Positions 34,885 through 43,970 of a stretch of 64,000 bases of DNA are shown one piece after another. The notes beneath the pieces are model-generated. The model was not told the DNA's origin and did not search any database. It was given only the letters and a program-made list of their open reading frames with translations. The stretch is taken from contig NZ_CP058215.1 of assembly GCF_013388255.1 (NCBI RefSeq), positions 1,612,001-1,676,000 of the forward strand, read 5' to 3'. Each line of letters begins with the position of its first letter. Position 1 is the first letter of the stretch. This stretch comes from Methanolobus zinderi. Lineage in GTDB: Archaea > Halobacteriota > Methanosarcinia > Methanosarcinales > Methanosarcinaceae. The position numbers were made by a program, and so were the translations under genes.

Positions 34885-37809
34885 CTAATAATTCAGCGGA
34901 AGCTCAAGAATAAACGAAGAACCTCTTCCGGGTTCGCTCTCAACCCTTATTTTGCCACCATGCATCTCTATATACCTTTTAACTATAGCAAGACCCAGCC
35001 CGGTTCCCTCATATGATCTGTTCAGGGCGGAATCCACCTGTTTGAATGGTTCGAACAGATATTTCTGATCCTCAGAGGGAATACCGATTCCATCGTCTTT
35101 TATAATAATATGCAAGCTGGTACCGGACACATGAGCAGATATGTCAATATTACCATCTTCCGGAGTGAACTTGACAGCATTACCTATGATGTTATAGAGT
35201 ATCTGTTTGAATTTCAGCCTGTCAGCGTTTATAATAATACCTTCATCTGCTTCCACATTGATCCCAAGGTTTTTCTTATTGCCAATAGGTATGAGTGACT
35301 TTAACACTTCATCCACAACATCGGACACATTAAACTCTTCAATGTTCAGGCTGGTCATTCCTGCTTCTACCTTGGAAAGATCAAGAATGTCATTAATGAT
35401 ATCCAGTAAATGTCTGCCACTGCTGGATATATTTCCTATGTAGCGCTTCTCTTTGTCAGTAAACCTATCCTCATTTAACTGCAACATGTCCGAAAAGCCG
35501 ATTATCGCGTTTAGAGGGGTACGGAGTTCATGACTCATATTGGCAAGGAATTCACTCTTTGACTGGTTGGATTCCTCGGCAGCGATCTTAGCCTTTACTA
35601 GAGTCTCTTCAACTTTCATTCTTACGGAAAGGTCATAGAAACTTTCGATCAGGTACTCCTTCTCATGCATTTTTACTGAAACAACAGACTTGACTATAGG
35701 TAACTGTTCACCATCCCTTGTGAGGAGGATACGTTCTGATTTGTCAACTTTCTGATTGAGGTCTACGATCGGGCACTTACCTTTGTCTGCAGGGCATACG
35801 AAATTGTGACAGAGATTTCCAACTATTTCCTCTTTAGGCAAACCGATGAGTCTTGCAGCAACCGGATTCACATCAACAATCTCTTTTGTGACCGCATCGA
35901 TCATCATGATACCACTATCTACGTTATTGATAATGGTGGTCAGCCTTTCAAGAATCTCCTTCTCCATCGAATCCAGTTGTTTGCGTTCAGTGATATCACG
36001 TATTATGGCCACAGCATTCCAGCTTCCGTCGGAGAGCTTTATAGAGGAAAGTGAAAGCTCGATTGGAAACTCGGTACCATCCTTTCTTCTGGCTTCCAGC
36101 TCAAGGGTGTGGCCGACTGCATTACCTTCACCCGTACTTACAAATTTATCGAAGTTCTTCCTGAAGTTATTAAGATATCTTTCAGGTGACAACAGTGAGT
36201 GGATATCCCTGCCCGCTACCTCACTTCCCTTGTACCCGAAAATACGTGTAGCTGCCTGATTCCAGAAGATGGTCTTGCCTTTGCTGTCGATCATGATCAT
36301 TGCATCGTATGCGAATGTGGCTATCTTTGAGAACTTCTCCTCACTTATAAGGAGTTCTTTCTCGATCTTCTCACGAATCATAATCTGCTGTTTGAGTTCT
36401 TCCTCCCGCTGGATAACTTCAGTGATCTCATGGAGGATATGCATTCTTCCCGCAACATCCCCTTCCATCACGATCGGGAGAGAGTAAGTTTCAAATGATC
36501 TTCCATCTTTGAATTTTACAAGAGTTTTGCCTTTAAGATCTGATCCTCTCCTATCATTGATTTTGCCAAGAAGGTCTTCTTTATTATCTACTAATTCAAG
36601 AAAATGAGCCAGCACTTTAGAGGCATCTCTTTCGAATTGTAATTCAACAGGCAGATCACATATCTGTTTATAAGAAGAATTGATCAAAAGCACATGTTGC
36701 TCATTATCAACTATTATTATTCCATCTACTGTTGTTTCGATGGTCGAGTTCAATAGCAATGAAGTATCTTCCAGTGAAGAGAGCATCCCGTTTATATTGT
36801 CGGCAAGTGTGCTAAGTTCATCATCACCGCCTATTTCCAGACGAGAACTTAAGTCACCCTGAGACCCAACTGCATTTACGCTCTCACCCAGAAGGTTCAG
36901 ACGTGAAAACAGGTTTTTCTTTAATATCCATGAAATTAAAAGAGCTACTATAAGGAAAATACCTATAACCAGATAGAAAATCGAATCCATAATACGAAGC
37001 CCGCTAAAATAGATATCCCTGTCCATCTGAGTCCGCAGGATCAGAGCAGGGTTCCCGAAAACATCGTACATTAAACCATAGCCGGACACGGTTTCGCTAT
37101 TTTCAGAAACGCTTACGGAATAATTATTGTTGGATACTTCAACTATATCGTATTCGAGTCTGTCCGGCAGGTCAGTATTTCGGTAATATAGCAACTCCAC
37201 GGGAAGCAGGGTATTTTCCTCTAAGGACATTATCATGGACTCATCAAGATACCTTCCCATGACCAGGGTCCCTTTGATAGGTCCCTGTTTATTGGTTCCT
37301 GTCACCGGCCGGGAAGCAACGATCATTGGTGATGTTGAGGACATTAGCAGACCTGATATGTTTGAACGTGTATCGGAATGCTCAAGAAGATAGCTTCCTG
37401 GCTGGAAAAGTTCCACAAGGTTTTTAGGAGGAGTGATAGTTTCCTCTTTCTCAAGATCATAGAACTTACTATAGACAATGTTCCCGGAAGAGTCGAAAAA
37501 TAACATGAAATTTATGTCAAGCAGAGAAAAGGTTTCATCCGCAAGATTTGATTCAATATATTCCGAATTATTAGTTTCAATAAAACGGTATGTATCATCC
37601 CATGCAGCCCAATCATAGACAGTGGTGTCAAGATAGGAGATATCCGACTGTATAGCCCTCTCTATTCTTATGACATTGTCTTCCATTTCCTGCTCTTCTA
37701 TTTGCTCATAGCCATCAAGCAACAAATGGTTGACAGTAGCAGTGATCATTAAGAGCATAATCAGAAAAGCCACACCAAGGGTGATCATTGTTTTATTATA
37801 AACCTTCAT
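34885..37809 (-). CDS. Sensor histidine kinase: CHASE4-HAMP-PAS-PAS-PAS-HisKA-HATPase
   Basis: Membrane sensor of 974 residues. Transmembrane helix 1 (~8-28), an extracytoplasmic CHASE4-type domain (~40-270), helix 2 (~275-295), HAMP (~300-350), a PAS domain (~355-470), a coiled coil, PAS (~488-610), PAS (~620-735) with cysteines (LCHNFVCPADKGKCP), HisKA with the phospho-His in [16 protein letters not shown] (~755), and HATPase_c (NIIGNAVKF, DDGIGIP, GTGLGLAIVK). CHASE4 binds unknown small ligands. The CxxxxxxC-type PAS3 segment could be redox- or metal-sensitive. No receiver domain and no adjacent regulator. Its HisKA end is closely similar to that of the kinase at 14.6 kb. Confidence 0.9.
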   Translation of the reverse strand: MKVYNKTMITLGVAFLIMLLMITATVNHLLLDGYEQIEEQEMEDNVIRIERAIQSDISYLDTTVYDWAAWDDTYRFIETNNSEYIESNLADETFSLLDINFMLFFDSSGNIVYSKFYDLEKEETITPPKNLVELFQPGSYLLEHSDTRSNISGLLMSSTSPMIVASRPVTGTNKQGPIKGTLVMGRYLDESMIMSLEENTLLPVELLYYRNTDLPDRLEYDIVEVSNNNYSVSVSENSETVSGYGLMYDVFGNPALILRTQMDRDIYFSGLRIMDSIFYLVIGIFLIVALLISWILKKNLFSRLNLLGESVNAVGSQGDLSSRLEIGGDDELSTLADNINGMLSSLEDTSLLLNSTIETTVDGIIIVDNEQHVLLINSSYKQICDLPVELQFERDASKVLAHFLELVDNKEDLLGKINDRRGSDLKGKTLVKFKDGRSFETYSLPIVMEGDVAGRMHILHEITEVIQREEELKQQIMIREKIEKELLISEEKFSKIATFAYDAMIMIDSKGKTIFWNQAATRIFGYKGSEVAGRDIHSLLSPERYLNNFRKNFDKFVSTGEGNAVGHTLELEARRKDGTEFPIELSLSSIKLSDGSWNAVAIIRDITERKQLDSMEKEILERLTTIINNVDSGIMMIDAVTKEIVDVNPVAARLIGLPKEEIVGNLCHNFVCPADKGKCPIVDLNQKVDKSERILLTRDGEQLPIVKSVVSVKMHEKEYLIESFYDLSVRMKVEETLVKAKIAAEESNQSKSEFLANMSHELRTPLNAIIGFSDMLQLNEDRFTDKEKRYIGNISSSGRHLLDIINDILDLSKVEAGMTSLNIEEFNVSDVVDEVLKSLIPIGNKKNLGINVEADEGIIINADRLKFKQILYNIIGNAVKFTPEDGNIDISAHVSGTSLHIIIKDDGIGIPSEDQKYLFEPFKQVDSALNRSYEGTGLGLAIVKRYIEMHGGKIRVESEPGRGSSFILELPLNY

Positions 37810-38084
37810 GGATCCACCACAGGATGTTTAAGTTGCCAAAATTAACTTGCGATAATAAGATTTTCTGAGTTTTGCGTTTTTAAGAGTCGATGCTGGCCGG
37901 GCAAGATTATTTTTCCGGGACGAATAAACCATGTAGCATATTATTTGATATAGGATATATATAAAAATATAGCATATATATTAACTTCCGCCATAATATA
38001 CATGTCAGAAATTATATTCAAACCAGAGGAGCTAGGTTTATTTATAATAGCCTTGTATAGCATCAATCGAACAGGTGATATTTT

Positions 38085-38537
38085 TTGGTAAGGGTACTCG
38101 CTACAGGAACATTCGATCTGCTTCATCCGGGCCATATATTCTATCTCACTAAAGCAAAAGAGCTCGGGGATGAGCTGTACGTAATAGTTGCCAGAAAATC
38201 AATGGTCAAGCATAAGCCAAAGCCTGTCATCCCTGACGAACAACGGGTAAGTATGGTAGGCTCACTTGCTGTGGTTGATAAAGCAGTACTGGGAAGCGAG
38301 TCGGATATATTCGAACCCATTAGAGAGATAAAACCTGATATCATAGCAATAGGATATGACCAGACATTCGATATCGGAGAACTCCAAAGTGAACTTCACA
38401 AGCGTGGATTGCATGCCAGGGTTGTGCGTGTGAAGGATTCCAGAACCTGTCCGCTATGCAGTACAGGAAAAATAATAAAAAAGATAATTGAGCGTTGCGA
38501 CCAGGAATCTTCTGAAAATAATAAAAGAATCAGGTAA
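38085..38537 (+). CDS. ribL: FAD synthase (archaeal RibL, nucleotidyltransferase)
   Basis: Transfers AMP from ATP to FMN to make FAD (EC 2.7.7.2). The cytidylyltransferase-like fold shows GTFDLLHPGHIFYL (HxGH, ~8-21) and, near the end, the flexible signature with conserved cysteines RTCPLCSTG (~125), which matches Methanocaldococcus RibL, whose Cys residues affect activity. 150 residues. TTG start with AGGTGAT about 7 nt upstream. Overlaps the convergent aminotransferase by 8 bp. It lies close to the lumazine and riboflavin synthase genes, so flavin synthesis is grouped in this window. Confidence 0.88.
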   Translation: MVRVLATGTFDLLHPGHIFYLTKAKELGDELYVIVARKSMVKHKPKPVIPDEQRVSMVGSLAVVDKAVLGSESDIFEPIREIKPDIIAIGYDQTFDIGELQSELHKRGLHARVVRVKDSRTCPLCSTGKIIKKIIERCDQESSENNKRIR

Positions 38538-39672
38538 GTGCGGATTCTATCCGCGACAGTCCTTCTTTTATCCTTTCTTTTGATGCTGCATAGGATATCC
38601 TTATGAAATCCCTGCCACTATCACCGAATGCAGAACCAGGGGTCACTGCAACATGTGCATCCACAAGAAGCTTTTCTGAGATCTCATCACCGTTGCCGAA
38701 CTCGCTCACATCCGCAAATGCATAGAATGCACCGCCGGGCGTCTGACACTTGATTCCTATATCGTTCAGGCCTTTCACCAGGACATCACGTCTTGCCTTG
38801 AACTTATTAACCATCTCAGTTACAGGTTCCTGCGGACCCTGCAAAGCTTCCAGACCTCCATATTGAACAAAGCTTGTTGCGCTGCTTACTGAATGGGATT
38901 GTATCTTGAGCATTCCCTGGAAGATATCCGGTCTAGCGCATACATAACCAAGTCTCCAGCCTGTCATGGCATAGGCCTTGGAGAAGCCGTTTACCGTAAT
39001 TGTCCTATCCTGCATGCCTTCCATGGAACCCAGACTTATATGTTCCCTGTCATAGATTATCTTCTCGTATATCTCATCGGACAATACAAGAACATCATGA
39101 TCGATGGCAATATCAGCGATATTCTTTAAAGTATCTCTGTCATATACAGCACCTGTGGGATTGCCGGGGGTGTTGACCACGATTATACGTGTTTTATCAG
39201 TAATATACTCCTCGAGGTCAAGTGGTTTGAAATTATCATGGGTGTCCGTGGGTACCCAGACAGTATCGGCGCCTGCGAATCTGATTGCAGAGTTATATGA
39301 GACCCAGGCCGGATCAAAGAGGATGGCCTCATCACCATCGTCAAGTACGGTCATCATGATCTCGAAAATAGCCTGTTTCGCACCCGGTGTCACAAGTACG
39401 TCAGATCCGTTTACATCAAGTCCGTTCTCTGTCCTGAGTTTTTCTGCTATTGCATCCCTGAGTTGTGGAATTCCGGCAGAGGGAGTATAGTGAGTCTCAC
39501 CCCGGTACATAGCATCGGCAGCTGCATCGCATATATTTTTGGGTGTGTCAAAATCTGGCTCACCCAGACTGAAACTGATGACATCTGTGCCTTCTTGTCT
39601 TAACTTATTAGCTATGTTAGCAACTTTTATAGTCGCCGATTCTTCCACTCTTTTTAGCCTTGATGATGCCAT
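38530..39672 (-). CDS. PLP-dependent aminotransferase (aspartate aminotransferase, class I)
   Basis: Class I/II aminotransferase of 380 residues that moves amino groups between amino acids and 2-oxo acids. Conserved parts: FSLGEPDFDTPKNI (~35), YTPSAGIPQLRDAI, NTPGNPTGAVYD (~175), and the PLP-lysine motif NGFSKAYAMTGWRLGY with Lys ~230. The closing Arg region FIRISYAAS is present. Substrate could be aspartate or aromatic amino acids. It ends 8 bp into ribL on the other strand and starts ~40 bp from ribH, which lies upstream on the same strand. Confidence 0.9.
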   Translation of the reverse strand: MASSRLKRVEESATIKVANIANKLRQEGTDVISFSLGEPDFDTPKNICDAAADAMYRGETHYTPSAGIPQLRDAIAEKLRTENGLDVNGSDVLVTPGAKQAIFEIMMTVLDDGDEAILFDPAWVSYNSAIRFAGADTVWVPTDTHDNFKPLDLEEYITDKTRIIVVNTPGNPTGAVYDRDTLKNIADIAIDHDVLVLSDEIYEKIIYDREHISLGSMEGMQDRTITVNGFSKAYAMTGWRLGYVCARPDIFQGMLKIQSHSVSSATSFVQYGGLEALQGPQEPVTEMVNKFKARRDVLVKGLNDIGIKCQTPGGAFYAFADVSEFGNGDEISEKLLVDAHVAVTPGSAFGDSGRDFIRISYAASKERIKEGLSRIESALT

Positions 39673-39714
39673 GGAAATCCTAACCGGTTCGCTTTATATA
39701 TAAACTTTTTCAGA

Positions 39715-40119
39715 TTAAAGGCGCTGGACAAGTTTTACTGCAGCTTCCACGGCACGCTTTCCGTAGTCAACACGCTCGTGTGCTTCCATTCTTGTCATGC
39801 CCGGTCCTGCGATACCAAGGGTCACAGGCTTGTTGTACTCAAGAGAAAGGTCGGTGATTTTCCTTGCTGCATGCTGCACGACAATCTCGTCATGCTCGGT
39901 GGCTCCCTCTATCACTATACCAAGAGTTACCACTGCATCGATCTCATTGTTCTCACAGAGTTTCTTGATCGCCAGCGGCATATCATATACTCCCGGAACC
40001 AGTACCTTGTCTATAACTTCGGCTCCGAGGAACTTTGCATGTTCCTCACCCAGAAGTTCCATCTGGTAGGTGAGGTCCCTGTTGAATTCGGCTATTACAA
40101 ATCCCAATTTGATGCTCAT
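39715..40119 (-). CDS. ribH: 6,7-dimethyl-8-ribityllumazine synthase
   Basis: Condenses 5-amino-6-ribitylaminouracil with dihydroxybutanone phosphate, the step before riboflavin. It has [14 protein letters not shown] at the start, [13 protein letters not shown] (~48), [14 protein letters not shown] (~72; the EGATEHDE segment carries the catalytic His) and a conserved end. The start was set at ATG 40119 with GTGAT 5 nt upstream; a GTG three codons earlier is possible. 134 aa, normal. Transcribed just after ribC (44 bp spacer), so the two probably form an operon. Confidence 0.94.
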   Translation of the reverse strand: MSIKLGFVIAEFNRDLTYQMELLGEEHAKFLGAEVIDKVLVPGVYDMPLAIKKLCENNEIDAVVTLGIVIEGATEHDEIVVQHAARKITDLSLEYNKPVTLGIAGPGMTRMEAHERVDYGKRAVEAAVKLVQRL

Positions 40120-40163
40120 ATCGATCACTTTAATTTTTCATAAATAACAGATTTTATTCCTGG

Positions 40164-40640
<477 letters not shown>

Positions 40641-40654
40641 TCACCTGAAAAGTA

Positions 40655-41806
40655 TTAAAGCAGGGTATCCAGCACATCGCTGGCAGCCTCAACACCTGCT
40701 CCAATATCAGATACAACGTTTCTCTTCTTAAGGACAACTTCAAGTTCCTGTATTGTGAGCATTATATCCTTTGGCTGCACGTTACCCATGCTGCCTATCC
40801 TGAATATCTTACCACTGAGATGTGCCTGGCCACCGGCAATGGTGATACCCCTTGCAATCATATCCTTCTTTATATCATTACCTGAAACTCCTTCAGGAGC
40901 TTTCATTGCGGTGACGGTGTTTGAATAGTGGCTGTTATCATCATTAAGCTGCGGGAACATCTCGATGCCCATTGCATCTGCTGCTGCACGTATGGCCTTA
41001 GCCCCGGTTGCATGGCGGTTGATCCTGGCATCCATGCCTTCTTCCTTTACGATGTGCAGGGCTTCCTGCAGACCAAAGAAGAGAGGTACTGCCGGAGTAT
41101 AAGGAGTCTGTGATTTGCCACCGCTCTTTTTGTATGCTTTGAGGTCAAGGTAGTATGGAAGACTGTCCTTCTTTTCCATTGCTTCAAAGGCACGCTCACT
41201 TACGGAGATCATGGAAAGACCCGGTGGTGCTGCCAGACATTTCTGGGAACCAACTACAGCTACATCCACACCCCAGTCATCGGTCATGACAGTATCCCCG
41301 CCAAGGGTTGTCACACCGTCCATGATAAAGAGTGCATCATGCTTCTTTGCAAGCTTACCGATCTCCTTTGCAGGATTCTGTATTCCTGTGGAGGTCTCGT
41401 TGTGAACAAGGGTAATGGCTTCAGCGCCTTCTTCGAGTTTCTTTTCAACCTCTTCGAGATCAAAGGAGTGACCCCATTCGTTCTCCAGAGGGTTTACTTT
41501 TCCGTATCTTGCGATAATGTCCTTGAAACGCTCTCCGAACTTACCGTTCTCAAGGGCAACTACCGTGTCTTCGGGGCCTACGGTACAGGCAACTGCAGCC
41601 TCCATTGCAGCGGTACCTGAACCGCTTAAAATGAATATATCGTTCTTTGTCTGGAAAACATCGGCCAGAACTTCACAGCAGTCATCATACATTGCCGAAA
41701 ATTCAGCTCCCCTGTGATTGATCATGGGCTTTGACATCGCCCGAAGAACGCGAGGTGCTACAGGAACCGGTCCCGGCATCATAAGAAGTGTATCTTCAAT
41801 TTCCAT
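40655..41806 (-). CDS. PLP-dependent aminotransferase, alanine/serine-glyoxylate (class V) family
   Basis: Class V aminotransferase of 383 residues. It begins MMPGPVPVAPRVLRAM, contains HNETSTGIQNP (~148), the cofactor Lys region VAVVGSQKCLAAPPG with Lys ~198, and ends near RIGSMGNVQPKDI. Close relatives transfer amino groups between alanine or serine and glyoxylate or pyruvate; in methanogens a role in phosphoserine or other metabolism is debated. It is the first gene of a four-gene run with ribC, ribH and the class I aminotransferase, all read leftward. Whether it helps flavin synthesis is unclear. Confidence 0.85.
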   Translation of the reverse strand: MEIEDTLLMMPGPVPVAPRVLRAMSKPMINHRGAEFSAMYDDCCEVLADVFQTKNDIFILSGSGTAAMEAAVACTVGPEDTVVALENGKFGERFKDIIARYGKVNPLENEWGHSFDLEEVEKKLEEGAEAITLVHNETSTGIQNPAKEIGKLAKKHDALFIMDGVTTLGGDTVMTDDWGVDVAVVGSQKCLAAPPGLSMISVSERAFEAMEKKDSLPYYLDLKAYKKSGGKSQTPYTPAVPLFFGLQEALHIVKEEGMDARINRHATGAKAIRAAADAMGIEMFPQLNDDNSHYSNTVTAMKAPEGVSGNDIKKDMIARGITIAGGQAHLSGKIFRIGSMGNVQPKDIMLTIQELEVVLKKRNVVSDIGAGVEAASDVLDTLL

Positions 41807-42039
41807 GCAAATCTCCTAATCCTCTGATAATATATGTGAATGACAGAATCTCTCATAATTAAAATCTTTGACGACTGAACAGATAACTGATATGTATATT
41901 GTGTTGCGGGCCATTTTAACTATTAGGATTCGTGCCCCATATGTAACATTATTATTTAAATGTATTAGGATGGCACGTATATGAGGACTTTTGAGAAATA
42001 GCCGTCTTTTCTTCTATCCACTGTTGAACAGGTATTTTA
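41807..42039. other. Spacer between flavin operon and defence island
   Basis: About 230 bp, AT-rich, with no coding frame. It should carry the promoter of the leftward aminotransferase-rib operon near its left side. No clear dyad was found. Confidence 0.4.
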
Positions 42040-42795
42040 TCAGCTTATAAGAGAAATTGTGCGGTCAATGATAATTCTGGCATCACCATATGATATTCTA
42101 TTGTATTTTTCTACCCCTTCATTGGAATTATATACAGATATTAAGGACTCTTTGAGAAACGGATATTTTTCCATTAATTTACCCAAAACGGAAATATCAA
42201 TCTGATTTCCACCATGCTCAGGGTCGATCAAAGCCAGAATGTCTGCATGATCTTTTATCAGTTTCCCGGTTTCCCATTCAAGATCAGCAGATAGTTGCTT
42301 TTCAATTCGATAACTTCTATCCCAGATGGCCTTCAGTTTCAAAACCAGAAGTGTTGCTCTGTTGGGAACTGCGATCTCAGTACCTCCCCTGATCTCTCTT
42401 AGTTCGGTGTTCCCTTCAAGAATATTAAAATCCAGATCTGCATCAGTTCCTTCAAAGGGAAACGGCTTCTGCTTCGTTGCAAAATCAATAATTATAGCAC
42501 CAGCCTCTGTTTCCTTTTTCACACTCGTTGGCAGTCCTGTCAACCTGTAAGGCATAAAACCGCGTTGATCCCTGAGATAATAACTGAGGCTTTGTCTTGT
42601 ACTGCTGTTTGTTATGAGATCTATATCAACAGATCCGAACCAGGGATTATAAGAATCAACTGCCCAGCCTCCGACGAGCACTGTAACAGGATGTTTGAAG
42701 TCTTCTTTTTCCATAAGGTAGTGACTGATCTCCTGCAACTCATCCAGAGAATATCTGATGATAGCACTGCTACTGTTCAGTTCATAGCCTGTCAT
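42040..42795 (-). CDS. AbiEii-like nucleotidyltransferase (putative toxin)
   Basis: Protein of 251 residues with a nucleotidyltransferase fold. The signature is VGGWAVDSYNPWFGSVDIDLI (GG at ~42, catalytic DxD at ~57). The third Asp is in the AIIIDFATK strand (~97). The C-terminal half is helical. Proteins of this type are the toxin half of AbiE-like systems, modifying tRNA or other RNA ends in studied cases; here that is inferred. The gene overlaps its wHTH partner by 14 bp, the usual antitoxin-then-toxin order. It lies next to the type I restriction operon. Confidence 0.75.
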   Translation of the reverse strand: MTGYELNSSSAIIRYSLDELQEISHYLMEKEDFKHPVTVLVGGWAVDSYNPWFGSVDIDLITNSSTRQSLSYYLRDQRGFMPYRLTGLPTSVKKETEAGAIIIDFATKQKPFPFEGTDADLDFNILEGNTELREIRGGTEIAVPNRATLLVLKLKAIWDRSYRIEKQLSADLEWETGKLIKDHADILALIDPEHGGNQIDISVLGKLMEKYPFLKESLISVYNSNEGVEKYNRISYGDARIIIDRTISLIS

Positions 42796-43807
42796 ATTTG
42801 GATACCATATCTTTTGTGATGTCCATTGCAGAATATCCCATTCCTGCGAGATCCAGAAGTGTCTGTGAAGGGGATACTATTCTGATTCCCTCTTTTTCCA
42901 GGGTTCCTTTGAATACTTCCCTGTCAGGCCTGTAGATCATTGCTTTGATGCTCTCCTCAGAAGAAGTCTCGAACAGTTCACGGAAGTAGTCGACATGCTC
43001 ATCTTTAAGATACAAATACACTGCATCATGTCTTACTCCATAGCCCGTGTAAAGCGCGGCAGCAGTGTATGAGGTAAATCCAATATCCAGGTCATCCTGC
43101 ATTTCAAAGGCCTGTGTTATTTCCTTTGCCGCACTCATCGATTCACTGAAAGAGATGTTTATCTCGGCTGCCTTAATATTCGCCAGAGGTCTTTCCCATG
43201 CAACCCCATTAAGCAGTTTGTCGGTGTTTGAGATGCTAACGCTTCCATACTCCTGTTTTATGATCTGCTGCCCGACCAGTGCCTGTACGGTCTTGTGAGC
43301 CCAGCCATATGAGACATCCTCCAGCAGTGATAGTTGTCGTATAGAAGTTCTTTTTTCCTTAAGTAGTCGGGATACAATCTTCCAGGACTTCTCAGATGTG
43401 ATCCTGTGGGTTCCGGATCTCGAACTCCTCTGAGATGAAGTTTTGAAAGACCATGGAAGTTTGAGCATGGTGATGTCCAGCTGTTGCAGGATCTTCTTTT
43501 CCCTTTCAGGAAATGATTTTGCGGCAAAAACGGTGCGAATGTCCTTTTTCAGATCCTCGTTCTCTGACCAGATATCCCTGAGCAGATTCAGCCATGCAAT
43601 TGCATCAAGGGTGGCCTTTGGATTTATCTCAACGAGATATATTGTATTGAAATCTTCCAGTACTGCATCCGGCTTAAAAGAAAAATCACCAGAGGAGTTT
43701 TCACGCAGAACATCGATTCCATTATCAGATACTTTAGAAGAGATTCCAAGAGAGTCACTTACATAATTCAGTATCCGTTCATATTCAAGTGGGTCCGGTT
43801 CTGTCAT
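42782..43807 (-). CDS. AbiEi-like winged-helix regulator/antitoxin with nuclease-like N-terminal domain
   Basis: Protein of ~341 residues. Residues ~1-125 look like a restriction-endonuclease-like fold (FKPDAVLEDFNTIYLVEINPKAT: D, then E-x-N in place of the usual E-x-K). A winged helix follows (~135-200: IRQLSLLEDVSYGWAHKTVQAL). The rest is a C-terminal domain seen in AbiEi-like proteins, with VSPSQTLLDLAGMG near the end. The start was set at ATG 43807, preceded by GTGAT within a palindrome; GTG 43813 is an alternative. The operator array begins directly upstream, so autorepression is likely. Confidence 0.7.
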   Translation of the reverse strand: MTEPDPLEYERILNYVSDSLGISSKVSDNGIDVLRENSSGDFSFKPDAVLEDFNTIYLVEINPKATLDAIAWLNLLRDIWSENEDLKKDIRTVFAAKSFPEREKKILQQLDITMLKLPWSFKTSSQRSSRSGTHRITSEKSWKIVSRLLKEKRTSIRQLSLLEDVSYGWAHKTVQALVGQQIIKQEYGSVSISNTDKLLNGVAWERPLANIKAAEINISFSESMSAAKEITQAFEMQDDLDIGFTSYTAAALYTGYGVRHDAVYLYLKDEHVDYFRELFETSSEESIKAMIYRPDREVFKGTLEKEGIRIVSPSQTLLDLAGMGYSAMDITKDMVSKYDRL

Positions 43808-43813
43808 TTGCAC

Positions 43814-43900
43814 TTATCACTATATAGTGATAACTATATAAAGTTATCAGTGATATGTATCATACTATTATGATAAGTATATGAATGTATCAGTGATAGG
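43814..43900 (-). promoter_or_regulatory. Palindromic operator array of the AbiE-like operon
   Basis: Four related sites in 87 bp: TTATCACTATATAGTGATAA (43814-43833, a perfect 20-bp palindrome), TTATCAGTGATA (43844-43855), TATCATACTATTATGATA (43859-43876, 6-bp arms) and TATCAGTGATA (~43889-43899). All share the half-site TATCA. The first overlaps the ribosome-binding region of the regulator gene, and TATA-like stretches lie among them, so binding would block transcription or translation. Confidence 0.7.
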
Positions 43901-43970
43901 AGAAACCAGATACCATAAAAAATGATTAAATATTTAGAGTAGTGACATCAAAAACAAAAATTATTTTTGT

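Noticed and set aside
37941-38135. 64-residue minus-strand frame overlapping ribL start
   Set aside because: Overlaps the promoter and start of ribL, has no ribosome-binding site and no recognisable features.
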